The translations under genes and the position numbers were made by a program. 7,343 nt of DNA from Anaerolineales bacterium Chloro_02 (GTDB lineage: Bacteria > Chloroflexota > Anaerolineae > Anaerolineales > Anaerolineaceae), in assembly GCA_001603765.1 (NCBI GenBank), contig LUZV01000226.1, positions 1-7,343 of the forward strand. The letters run 5' to 3'. The number at the start of each line of letters is the position of its first letter. Position 1 is the first letter of the stretch. Below the pieces are notes generated by a model, which did not search any database, had not been told where the DNA came from, and saw nothing but the letters and a program-made list of their open reading frames with translations. Shown here in pieces: positions 1 through 5,898 of this stretch.

Positions 1-230
1 TATTTGCCTATTTGGCTTCATGGATCCTGCACGCCGCTTGGAATACACTGGCTGTTTTTGGGGGAATCAACCCGCTGATTCAAAGCAGCTATGAGCAGCC
101 AATCTGGCCGTATATAGGCATGGCGATTTTATTTATTGGAATGGTTTATATTTATCATCGTCTGATTAAAAAGACGCATTCATCAGACGTGATTACCACT
201 TTTCCATTGGTCCGAAAGGTTAGTTTATGA
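1..230 (+). CDS. C-terminal end of a polytopic membrane protein, probable CPBP/PrsW-type intramembrane protease (5' partial)
   Basis: The gene enters from the left edge of the window; the frame is open from base 3, so the true start lies outside. About 76 residues remain. They begin with a hydrophobic helix carrying HAAWN (bases 27-41), then a second hydrophobic helix (PYIGMAILFIGMVYIY), and end in a basic, probably cytoplasmic tail. An HxxxN or HxxWN motif in a late membrane helix is typical of the last active-site motif in CPBP (CAAX/Abi) and PrsW-type intramembrane proteases. The diagnostic EE motif would be upstream and cannot be seen, so the family is a guess and another membrane protein is possible. 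The stop codon overlaps the next gene's ATG (ATGA at 227-230), which suggests translational coupling in one operon. A TTG at 12-14 is an internal codon rather than a start. Confidence 0.5.
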   Translation, partial: FAYLASWILHAAWNTLAVFGGINPLIQSSYEQPIWPYIGMAILFIGMVYIYHRLIKKTHSSDVITTFPLVRKVSL

Positions 231-937
231 AGCGACAACCAGTGATGAAACTTCTAAAGAAATTGTCAGATATATTGGTCAATCTGACTGTTGTCGGAGC
301 CGAAAACGTGCCGCTTGAGGGCGCGTATCTTGTTGCAACCAGTCATATCAGTCGGCTCGACACACCGTTTTTGATGCTTTCCACTCCACGGCAAAATATC
401 ATTGGGATTGTCGCGAGAGAATACGAGAAAGCTCCCTTTTTTGGCTCATTTTTAAATATGCTCGGCGTTGTTTGGATTACTCGCGAAGAATACGACCGGA
501 ACGCGTTTCGGGAGGCTTCCAATTATCTGAAAGACGGTTGGATTGTGGGCATTGCCCCCGAAGGTAAGCGCTCCAAAACCAAACAGCTCCTGGAAGGGAA
601 ATCCGGCGCGGCTTTGCTGGCGCTGCGCAACAAAGTGCAAATCATCCCGGCGGCGGTTATAGGCACAACCGAAGTATTTAAGGACTTTCTGCGGTTAAAA
701 AAGGGGCAGGTTAAAGTGACCTTTGGCAAAGCGTTCGCTTTGCCTGAAGGAAATGAGGAAAATGACAATAAAGCACTCCTAAAACAGGCGACTGACGAAA
801 TTATGTGCAGAATTGCCATCCTCCTTCCACAGGAAAACCGCGGCTTCTATGCCAACCATCCTCGCTTGTTGGAGTTGGAGGAAGAACAAAAAAGGCAATC
901 CGCGCCTGAGCAACTGCTAAATGGAGGTCAGTTATGA
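227..937 (+). CDS. plsC: 1-acyl-sn-glycerol-3-phosphate acyltransferase family protein (PlsC-like)
   Basis: This 236-residue protein should transfer an acyl chain to lysophosphatidic acid, giving phosphatidic acid at the inner face of the membrane, the second acylation of phospholipid synthesis. All four acyltransferase blocks are visible. They are the catalytic H40-x4-D45 (SHISRLD), block II around residues 79-86 (LGVVWITR), the substrate-binding E112-G-K-R-S116, and block IV at 139-146 (IIPAAVIG). Its length is close to that of typical PlsC (about 240). There is no clear N-terminal membrane anchor, only an amphipathic basic start. The ATG at 227 is chosen because it overlaps the upstream stop and has GAAAGG at 214-219, seven bases away. 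An in-frame ATG at 245 is less well placed. The family also includes enzymes acting on other acyl acceptors, so the exact substrate is inferred. The gene overlaps the following rhomboid gene by four bases. Confidence 0.88.
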   Translation: MKRQPVMKLLKKLSDILVNLTVVGAENVPLEGAYLVATSHISRLDTPFLMLSTPRQNIIGIVAREYEKAPFFGSFLNMLGVVWITREEYDRNAFREASNYLKDGWIVGIAPEGKRSKTKQLLEGKSGAALLALRNKVQIIPAAVIGTTEVFKDFLRLKKGQVKVTFGKAFALPEGNEENDNKALLKQATDEIMCRIAILLPQENRGFYANHPRLLELEEEQKRQSAPEQLLNGGQL

Positions 938-1617
938 TTCCAATTCGCGACGAAATTAAGACACACCGTACTCCGATCGTAAATTACATCTTGATTCTGA
1001 TCAACGTGCTCGTCTTTTTGTGGATGGATTTTTTTGGCGGGCATGGGACTGAATCTTACCTGCAGTTTGCCCTTGTACCCATGGAAATCAGCAAAGGATT
1101 AGACCTGGGCGATGTGCGCAATATTTTCGCCAGCATGTTTATGCACGCCAGTTGGCTGCACCTTCTCAGCAACATGCTCTACCTTTGGATATTTGGCGAT
1201 AACATTGAGGACCGGCTGGGGCATGTTGGTTACCTTCTTTTCTACCTTGGTGGTGGAGTTGTTGCCGCAGGAGCGCACTACCTCAGCAACCCCGCCTCGG
1301 TGGTGCCTACAGTTGGAGCCAGCGGCGCGATCGCGGCGGTGCTGGGCGCTTACCTCGTGCTTTACCCCCACAGCCGCGTTTACACCTTCATCCCGTTGGG
1401 CTTTTTTGCGCGCCTGACCCTGGTTCCGGCTGTGTTAGTGTTGGGGATGTGGTTTGTCATGCAGTTGTTTAGCGGCGTTGCTTCGCTCGGCGCGCTTGAC
1501 CAAGGCGGCACGGCTTATTGGGCGCACATTGGAGGCTTCATCTTTGGGCTGTTGGTTGGCATCCTGCTCAAGAAAAACGCGCGAAAGCCAATTCCAGCCC
1601 CGCCATATTGGAACTGA
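934..1617 (+). CDS. Rhomboid family intramembrane serine protease
   Basis: A 227-residue polytopic protease that should cleave membrane-spanning substrates within the lipid bilayer. The catalytic dyad is visible: Ser130 in the GASG motif opening one helix, and His198 in AHIGGFIFG in the last helix. H76 and N80 in HLLSN match the HxxxN that forms the oxyanion site in GlpG-type rhomboids. Hydrophobic helices fall roughly at 14-31, 75-88, 98-116, 130-144, 160-180 and 194-212, the usual six-helix core. The N terminus is short and the tail is a basic, proline-containing stretch, with no added domain. The ATG at 934 overlaps the plsC stop and is served by GGAGG at 923-927, six bases away. Rhomboid substrates cannot be predicted from sequence. 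The operon context only suggests a membrane-quality or envelope role, which is inference. Confidence 0.93.
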   Translation: MIPIRDEIKTHRTPIVNYILILINVLVFLWMDFFGGHGTESYLQFALVPMEISKGLDLGDVRNIFASMFMHASWLHLLSNMLYLWIFGDNIEDRLGHVGYLLFYLGGGVVAAGAHYLSNPASVVPTVGASGAIAAVLGAYLVLYPHSRVYTFIPLGFFARLTLVPAVLVLGMWFVMQLFSGVASLGALDQGGTAYWAHIGGFIFGLLVGILLKKNARKPIPAPPYWN

Positions 1618-1622
1618 CTTGG

Positions 1623-1652
1623 TGCTAAACGAGCAACTGGTTAGCATTTATT
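1623..1652 (+). terminator. Possible weak intrinsic terminator after the plsC-rhomboid operon
   Basis: TGCTAA at 1623-1628 pairs with TTAGCA at 1641-1646 around a 12-base loop, and TTTATT follows. The stem is short and AT-rich, so termination would be inefficient. It lies six bases after the rhomboid stop and upstream of the greA promoter, which is where a terminator is expected. Confidence 0.4.
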
Positions 1653-1667
1653 AATACAACTGAACTC

Positions 1668-1698
1668 TTGCGCATAAATCGCGCATTCATAGTATAAT
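1668..1698 (+). promoter_or_regulatory. Probable sigma-70-type promoter for greA
   Basis: A perfect TATAAT lies at 1693-1698. The best -35 match is TTGCGC at 1668-1673, with a 19-base spacer, two bases longer than ideal. Transcription would begin near 1705 and leave a leader of about 100 bases before the greA ATG. The -10 element is convincing; the -35 element is less so. Confidence 0.6.
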
Positions 1699-1807
1699 GT
1701 TTTACCGGCGTTAAGAAGGCGGCTTGCTTTCGAGGCGCGTTTTGTATTTACCCAGCCTGGTTCGGGGGTTTGGGATTTTATGGAAAGTATTAAGGAATAT
1801 TAAGAAA

Positions 1808-2272
1808 ATGCCAAGTTCATACTTAACCCGCGAGGGATATGAAAAATCAGAACGGGAATTGGAATATTTGCGCACGGAAAAGCGGAAAGAGGTCGCTCAG
1901 CGTCTGCAAGATGCCATGGAAGACGGCGAGTTAATTGAAAACGCTGAATACGAAGCCGCAAAAAACGAGCAGTCTTTCACAGAAGGGCGCATCAAAGAGT
2001 TGGAACTGTTGCTTGCGAACGCCCAAATCATCGAAGATGGTGAGAACGAGCATGGTCTCATTACCGTGGGCACCGCGGTAACCATTTGCGAAGAGGGCGG
2101 CGAGCCAGAGACTTACAAAATCGTGGGTCCTGTTGAGGCAAACCCCCGCGAAAAACGTATCTCGAACGAATCTCCAATTGGTCGCGCTTTAATTAACCAC
2201 CGCGTCGGCGATAAGGTTAAAATTGAAGCCCCTGGTGGCGCTTACACCGTGGAGATTCTCAAAATCGAGTAA
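1808..2272 (+). CDS. greA: Transcription elongation factor GreA
   Basis: GreA enters the RNA polymerase secondary channel and stimulates cleavage of backtracked transcripts, so stalled polymerase can resume. From the chosen ATG the protein has 154 residues, close to the family norm of about 158. Residues 1-75 form the N-terminal antiparallel coiled coil, including YLTREGYEK at the start and ENAEYEAA at 44-51. The remainder is the globular FKBP-like domain, with IVGPVEA (105-111), SPIGRAL (122-128) and PGGAYTVEI (142-150). The frame is open to a TTG at 1724, which would add 28 residues unlike any GreA. The ATG at 1808 is preferred because homology starts there and AAGGAA lies at 1792-1797. At the coiled-coil tip, the usual Asp (D41 in E. 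coli numbering) is Glu41 (GAG), while Glu44 is kept. A strong terminator follows, with lysS just beyond it. Confidence 0.96.
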   Translation: MPSSYLTREGYEKSERELEYLRTEKRKEVAQRLQDAMEDGELIENAEYEAAKNEQSFTEGRIKELELLLANAQIIEDGENEHGLITVGTAVTICEEGGEPETYKIVGPVEANPREKRISNESPIGRALINHRVGDKVKIEAPGGAYTVEILKIE

Positions 2273-2290
2273 TCTACCAGCATCTGAAAG

Positions 2291-2320
2291 CCCCACCGAA
2301 ACAACGGTGGGGTTTATTTT
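2291..2320 (+). terminator. Strong intrinsic terminator between greA and lysS
   Basis: A perfect 8-bp GC-rich stem (CCCCACCG at 2291-2298, CGGTGGGG at 2305-2312) encloses the loop AAACAA and is followed by TTTATTTT at 2313-2320. It begins 18 bases after the greA stop and ends only 17 bases before the lysS ATG. Confidence 0.93.
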
Positions 2321-2337
2321 AATCTAAAGGATATGCC

Positions 2338-3858
2338 ATGCTTACAGAAGACTTTTCCGAACTCGAAAACCTACGCCTGGAAAAAATGCTGCAATTGCGC
2401 CAGAATGGGATTGAACCATACCCCACTCGTTCTTACAAGAACAGCAGCAACGCGGATGCTATTAAGGCGTTTGAAGCCCATGAAGCAGCTGGCGAAGCAG
2501 AGGCACTAAAGCTGACGCTGGCTGGGCGCTTGCGCGCCATCCGGCACATGGGCAAGCTTTCTTTTGCTCACATCGAAGACCGCACCGGCAAAATCCAGCT
2601 CTTCATGCGCATCAATGAAGTTGGGCAGGACAAGTTGGATGAATTTGTGCGCTACTTTGACCTCGGCGACTTTATCGAAGCCACCGGCACCATGGTGCGC
2701 ACCAAACGCGGGGAGGTGACTCTGCAGGTTGAGGATTTTCGTATGCTTTCCAAAGCACTCTACCAGCTGCCCGCCGCGAAAGATGAGGTTGTGGATGGTG
2801 AAATCGTACGCCATGCCGCCCTTACCGATCCCGAAACGCGCTACCGTCAGCGCTATGTTGACCTGGCAGTCAACCCCGAAGTGCGCGAGATTTTTCGCAT
2901 TCGTGCTGAGGTTGTCAGAGGCTTGCGCAAATTCCTGGATTCACGCGGCTTTCTTGAGGTGGAAACGCCAATCCTTCAGCCGATTTACGGCGGAGCCGCT
3001 GCCAAGCCTTTTACCACTTATCACAACCAACTCCATCAGGAGCTTTTCCTGCGTGTGAGCTTTGAGCTCTACCTGAAGCGCCTGCTTGTTGGCGGATTGG
3101 ATCGCGTTTATGAGATTGGGCGCGACTTCCGCAACGAAGGCGTATCGTTTAAGCACAACCCCGAGTTTACCCAACTCGAGTTTTACATGGCGTACGCGGA
3201 TTACAACACCATCATGGATATGACCGAACAGATGATCTCGGAGGTCGCTCAGGAGGTGCTCGGCACGATGATCGTCAATTTTAATGGGCACGAGATTGAC
3301 CTGACCCCACCGTGGAACCGCCTGCAGATCCGTCAGGGTCTGATTGACCACGCCGGTATTGACATCCAGGATTACCCCACTGCCGCTGACCTGGAAGAGG
3401 TCCTCAAAGCCCGCCAGATCAGCTTCAAACCGGGGACGCCGCGCGGAAAATTGATCAATTTGCTCATGGATACCTACCTCGAACCGATCCTGATCCAGCC
3501 GACCTTTCTGTATGACTACCCACGGGATATTTCGCCGTTGGCAAAAGCCAAGCCCGAAGACCCCAGTACCGTAGAGCGTTTTGAAGGATATATTGGCGGG
3601 ATGGAGCTTTGCAACGCTTTTACCGAACTCAACGATCCGCTCGATCAGGAAAAGCGCTTCCTGGAACTCGGGCGAGCCTACGCGGAAGATGATGAGGAGC
3701 GCAACCCAATGGACGAAGACTTTTTGCGCGCTCTCGCATACGGCATGCCGCCCGCAGGAGGTTTTGGCATTGGCGTTGACCGCCTGGTGATGATGCTCAC
3801 CGGGCAGCATTCTCTGCGCGAGGTCATTCTCTTCCCTCCACTGCGCGAGGAAGAATAA
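2338..3858 (+). CDS. lysS: Lysyl-tRNA synthetase, class II
   Basis: This cytoplasmic enzyme uses ATP to attach lysine to tRNA-Lys. At 506 residues it matches the bacterial class II LysRS length (E. coli about 505). The N-terminal OB-fold anticodon-binding domain spans roughly 58-135 (LAGRLRAIRHMGK, HIEDRTGKIQLF). The catalytic domain follows: RYRQRYVDLAVNP at 168-180, motif 1 around 205-215 (FLEVETPILQP), GGAAAKPF at 218-225, motif 2 from 264 (FRNEGVSFKHNPEFT), the lysine-binding region MELCNAFTELNDP at 422-434, and motif 3 from 475 (GFGIGVDR). All key class II arginines and acidic residues appear present. The ATG at 2338 has AAAGGA at 2326-2331, six bases upstream. No room for a promoter is visible between the terminator and this ribosome binding site, so expression probably depends on read-through from the greA promoter or on a promoter inside greA. 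Confidence 0.98.
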   Translation: MLTEDFSELENLRLEKMLQLRQNGIEPYPTRSYKNSSNADAIKAFEAHEAAGEAEALKLTLAGRLRAIRHMGKLSFAHIEDRTGKIQLFMRINEVGQDKLDEFVRYFDLGDFIEATGTMVRTKRGEVTLQVEDFRMLSKALYQLPAAKDEVVDGEIVRHAALTDPETRYRQRYVDLAVNPEVREIFRIRAEVVRGLRKFLDSRGFLEVETPILQPIYGGAAAKPFTTYHNQLHQELFLRVSFELYLKRLLVGGLDRVYEIGRDFRNEGVSFKHNPEFTQLEFYMAYADYNTIMDMTEQMISEVAQEVLGTMIVNFNGHEIDLTPPWNRLQIRQGLIDHAGIDIQDYPTAADLEEVLKARQISFKPGTPRGKLINLLMDTYLEPILIQPTFLYDYPRDISPLAKAKPEDPSTVERFEGYIGGMELCNAFTELNDPLDQEKRFLELGRAYAEDDEERNPMDEDFLRALAYGMPPAGGFGIGVDRLVMMLTGQHSLREVILFPPLREEE

Positions 3859-3891
3859 GCAACCCGATACAATCAGAGCATGAAGAATTTG

Positions 3892-3920
3892 ACAAGGGCA
3901 CTCAATGGTGCCCTTGTTTG
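3892..3920 (+). terminator. Intrinsic terminator after lysS
   Basis: A perfect 10-bp stem (ACAAGGGCAC at 3892-3901, GTGCCCTTGT at 3908-3917) encloses the six-base loop TCAATG, 33 bases after the lysS stop. The T-tract is short (TTT at 3917-3919, the first base still in the stem), so release may be partial, but the hairpin itself is strong. Confidence 0.75.
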
Positions 3921-3944
3921 ATATCGATCCTTTGCGGAGCGGTT

Positions 3945-3961
3945 TCGCGCCGTGAGCGCGA
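3945..3961. repeat. Short GC inverted repeat
   Basis: TCGCGC at 3945-3950 is matched by GCGCGA at 3956-3961 across a five-base loop (CGTGA). No T-run follows on either strand, so this does not look like a terminator. It sits between the lysS terminator and the inverted repeat ahead of the sigma gene. Its role is unknown. Confidence 0.5.
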
Positions 3962-3963
3962 TC

Positions 3964-3999
3964 GGTTAGGTTGATTGAAATCTATCATTTGTCCTAACC
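3964..3999. repeat. Inverted repeat upstream of the sigma factor gene
   Basis: GGTTAGG at 3964-3970 is matched exactly by CCTAACC at 3993-3999, with 22 bases between. A smaller GAT/ATC pair (3973-3975, 3984-3986) could continue the stem. On the plus strand it is followed by TAAAA rather than a T-run. It lies about 75 bases upstream of the possible sigma promoter, so an operator-like binding site is one reading; a chance or relic repeat is another. Confidence 0.45.
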
Positions 4000-4050
4000 T
4001 AAAACTGAAATAATCTCCGTAAGAAATGCCAACCGTTCATAAATTGTCTT

Positions 4051-4079
4051 CGGTCTTTCAGCGTTAAATGCGATAAAAT
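4051..4079 (+). promoter_or_regulatory. Possible promoter of the sigma/anti-sigma operon
   Basis: TAAAAT at 4074-4079 resembles a -10 element and lies about 46 bases ahead of the chosen sigma start. No good -35 stands at 17 bases. An alternative ECF-like reading pairs AACCG at 4031-4035 with CGGTC at 4051-4055, which would allow self-regulation, but the match is loose. Either way the promoter is not certain. Confidence 0.3.
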
Positions 4080-4125
4080 GAAAGCACCGCGGCTCTCTGG
4101 TGTGAGTCTTGCAACGAAAGCAAGC

Positions 4126-4746
4126 ATGGAAGAAACCAAACTTATTGAACTCGCTGTTGATGGCGACCTTGATGCCTTTAACCAACTTGTCTTCCAGTAT
4201 CAGGAAGTTGCCTTCAACGTTGCCTACCGCATTATGGCGGACGAAAACGCCGCGGCTGACGCCACCCAGGAAGCGGTTATCTCAATGTACCGCAAACTGG
4301 ACACTTATCGCGGTGGGTCCTTCAAAAGTTGGTTCTTGAGGATTGTCACCAACGCCTGTTACGATGAGCTGCGCCGCCAACGCCGCAAACCGACTATTCC
4401 AATTGAACCAGAGACGGACGAGGGCGAGCTGATCGAATCCCCTGAATGGCTTGAGGACAAATCGGCAGGACCCGAAGAAATCTTTGGTTCGTCTGAAATT
4501 GAAAAAGCTATTCAGCACTGCCTGTCTGGCCTCGAGAACAAATTCCGTGTGGTTATCACCCTGGTGGACGTTTCTGGTGAGGACTACGAAACAGTCGCCA
4601 GGATCATTGGAACCCCTATTGGGACTGTCAAGAGCCGTTTGGCGCGCGCGCGTTTGAAGATGCAGCAATGTCTGCGGGGCTTCGGGGAACTTTTGCCTGA
4701 CTATCTTCGTCATAGTAGCGAGGAAAAAGATGAAAAGGCAAGCTGA
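4126..4746 (+). CDS. ECF-type RNA polymerase sigma factor (sigma-70 family, RpoE-like)
   Basis: A 206-residue alternative sigma factor. Region 2 covers about residues 17-87, with DATQEAVISMYRKLDTYRG (core binding and -10 recognition) and SFKSWFLRIVTNACYDELRRQRR. Region 4 covers about 124-185, with the helix-turn-helix DYETVARIIGTPIGTVKSRLARAR for the -35 element. There is no region 1 or 3, and an acidic linker at 95-122 joins the two, as in ECF sigmas. The ATG at 4126 is chosen because homology begins there and GAAAG lies at 4116-4120. An in-frame ATG at 4078 adds 16 unrelated residues, lacks a ribosome binding site and overlaps the possible -10 box. The last 17 bases overlap the next gene, probably its anti-sigma factor. 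No C-terminal extra domain is present. The ECF subgroup and target promoters cannot be assigned here. Confidence 0.95.
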   Translation: MEETKLIELAVDGDLDAFNQLVFQYQEVAFNVAYRIMADENAAADATQEAVISMYRKLDTYRGGSFKSWFLRIVTNACYDELRRQRRKPTIPIEPETDEGELIESPEWLEDKSAGPEEIFGSSEIEKAIQHCLSGLENKFRVVITLVDVSGEDYETVARIIGTPIGTVKSRLARARLKMQQCLRGFGELLPDYLRHSSEEKDEKAS

Positions 4747-5575
4747 TATTTCAGAAAAGGACACACGCCTGCTGGGCGAATATCTCGACAACGCGCTCTC
4801 CATTTCAGATCGCGCGATGTTCGAAAAGCGCCTGCAGAGCTCTCCCGAGTTAACACAGGCTCTGGGTGAGTTGTCCGCGTTGAAAAAACAGTTAAGCAGC
4901 CTGCCTCGAAAGAAAGTGCCCCACCAATTCACGCTCACCCGCGCTGAAGCCAAAAAAGCCCGTCGAGGTCGCTTCTTATTGCCCACTTTTGGCTGGGCAA
5001 GCGCGGTCTGCTCGGTCTTATTGGTTGCCATCTTTGGCAGTGAATTCATTTTCCGCAACTTCTCGGCACCCCAAGCCGAGCCAGCGCCGGCAGCTTATAG
5101 CCTTCAAATGGAAGACGCGCAGGTAAGCGCCGTGCCTGAGGCGAAATCACTGGATAACCAGGCGGTTTATCTGCTCAACTGGGTTGAGATAGGCGGAAAA
5201 GGCGGGGCGGGCGGCGCGCCATATAACAATTACGCGATCGCCGCGAGGGGCGAATTAGGCGGTGGGTTTGTTGAGCCAGGTGAACCCCAAACCATGAGCG
5301 AATCAGAAGAAGCGCAAAACGTGCCAGAAGCAGTAAGCGCGGCGTCTCAAAAACACAGCGTGGAGCCCCTGATCTTTGGGATTCGTGAGGGAGAACTGGG
5401 GCAAGTGATCGCCACCCAACCGGTTGAGGTTTACGCAGTTTCTCCGGCAGCCGAACAGCCTGCGGTTGTTGAGCAAGTCAGAGGCCCGATGATCCAAACC
5501 AATGTGAAGCTCATCCTGGCAGGGTTAGCAGCCGCGTTCGCGCTCTTATGGTTAACTTTGAAGCTCAAAAGGTAA
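4730..5575 (+). CDS. Putative membrane-bound anti-sigma factor, zinc-less, two transmembrane segments
   Basis: A 281-residue protein encoded directly after, and overlapping, the ECF sigma gene, which is the usual place for its anti-sigma factor. Residues 10-60 (LLGEYLDNALSISDRAMFEKRL, then a helical ELSALKKQL) resemble the sigma-binding helical domain of putative zinc-finger anti-sigma proteins, but the HxxxCxxC motif is absent; the only cysteine, C94, is within a membrane helix. A VPHQFTLT segment (63-70) precedes basic residues and a first transmembrane helix at about 83-106. Residues 107-258 should be extracytoplasmic: a Pro/Ala/Glu-rich part, a glycine-rich part (155-179), and a region around 213-250. 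A second transmembrane helix at about 259-277 ends in KLKR, so both ends are probably cytoplasmic. The ATG at 4730 has GAGGA at 4720-4724. The sensed signal is unknown; the function rests mainly on context and topology. Confidence 0.72.
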   Translation: MKRQADISEKDTRLLGEYLDNALSISDRAMFEKRLQSSPELTQALGELSALKKQLSSLPRKKVPHQFTLTRAEAKKARRGRFLLPTFGWASAVCSVLLVAIFGSEFIFRNFSAPQAEPAPAAYSLQMEDAQVSAVPEAKSLDNQAVYLLNWVEIGGKGGAGGAPYNNYAIAARGELGGGFVEPGEPQTMSESEEAQNVPEAVSAASQKHSVEPLIFGIREGELGQVIATQPVEVYAVSPAAEQPAVVEQVRGPMIQTNVKLILAGLAAAFALLWLTLKLKR

Positions 5576-5613
5576 GAGGTCCAAGCCCAAAGAAATGAGA
5601 AATACCTAAAGTC

Positions 5614-5650
5614 AAATATCAACCCCGGCAAGCTGGGGTTGATATTTTTT
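5614..5650 (+). terminator. Strong intrinsic terminator after the sigma/anti-sigma operon
   Basis: A perfect 13-bp stem (5614-5626 with 5635-5647, core AACCCC/GGGGTT) can extend by two more pairs to a CAAG loop. A run of six T at 5645-5650 follows. It stands 38 bases after the stop. Confidence 0.95.
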
Positions 5651-5838
5651 GCCTACTTTATATCCAAGATTCTTTTGTGGTAAGGATTGCCTTTGTCCAA
5701 AATTCTATTAGTTGACGGTAAAGGCTATGGTAAGCTCAAAAAGACTACTCAAAGATAAAATGAGCGGCTTGCGTTTTGGTTCGTTTGGCGAAAAGACTCT
5801 TTTGCACAGGCACAGTCAGGCAGAATCTGAAAGAGGGT
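5651..5838. other. Convergent intergenic region without a recognisable gene
   Basis: The whole gene-free stretch is 5576-5898, between the converging anti-sigma gene and metK. Its ends hold the two terminators; the middle 188 bases are AT-richer than the genes around them. A 37-codon plus-strand ORF (5727-5840) has its possible AAAGG only two bases from the ATG, no recognisable motif, and runs into the opposite-strand terminator, so it is not called. TTGACG at 5712-5717 and TAAAAT at 5756-5761 resemble promoter boxes but are 38 bases apart. No tRNA-like fold or direct repeat was seen. Confidence 0.6.
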
Positions 5839-5871
5839 AAACAAAAGGAGCAGACAGATCGTCTACTCCTT
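5839..5871 (-). terminator. Intrinsic terminator of metK
   Basis: Read on the minus strand, AAGGAGTAGAC (5871-5861) pairs with GTCTGCTCCTT (5855-5845), ten of eleven positions matching around a five-base loop, then TTTTGTTT follows (5846-5839). It begins 28 bases after the metK stop. Confidence 0.85.
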
Positions 5872-5898
5872 CGTGAATCTGAACCGATTGGCTCTCTG

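Noticed and set aside
1719..1727. GCGGCTTGC shared between the greA leader and 5764-5772, and GATAAAATGA shared between about 4072 and 5754
   Set aside because: Many 9-mers are expected to recur by chance in 7 kb, and the 10-mer is AT-rich; the flanking bases do not align, so no repeat family is claimed.
1751..1770. Possible ACCC/GGGT hairpin in the greA leader
   Set aside because: Only four pairs over a large loop and no competing fold or T-run; too weak to call a leader regulator.
1724..1807. N-terminal extension of GreA from a TTG start
   Set aside because: The 28 added residues do not resemble GreA, the TTG lacks a ribosome binding site, and the ATG at 1808 gives the normal family length.
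2941..3810. Minus-strand open frame of 289 codons opposite lysS
   Set aside because: The lysS frame carries all class II synthetase motifs through this region; the antisense frame shows no domain and no start signals.
4282..5058. Minus-strand open frame of 258 codons opposite the sigma and anti-sigma genes
   Set aside because: It spans the junction of two genes on the other strand and has no recognisable domain, so it is an antisense shadow.
5727..5840. A 37-codon plus-strand ORF in the convergent region
   Set aside because: The possible AAAGG is only two bases from the ATG, no motif is recognisable, no promoter with proper spacing is seen, and it ends inside the metK terminator.
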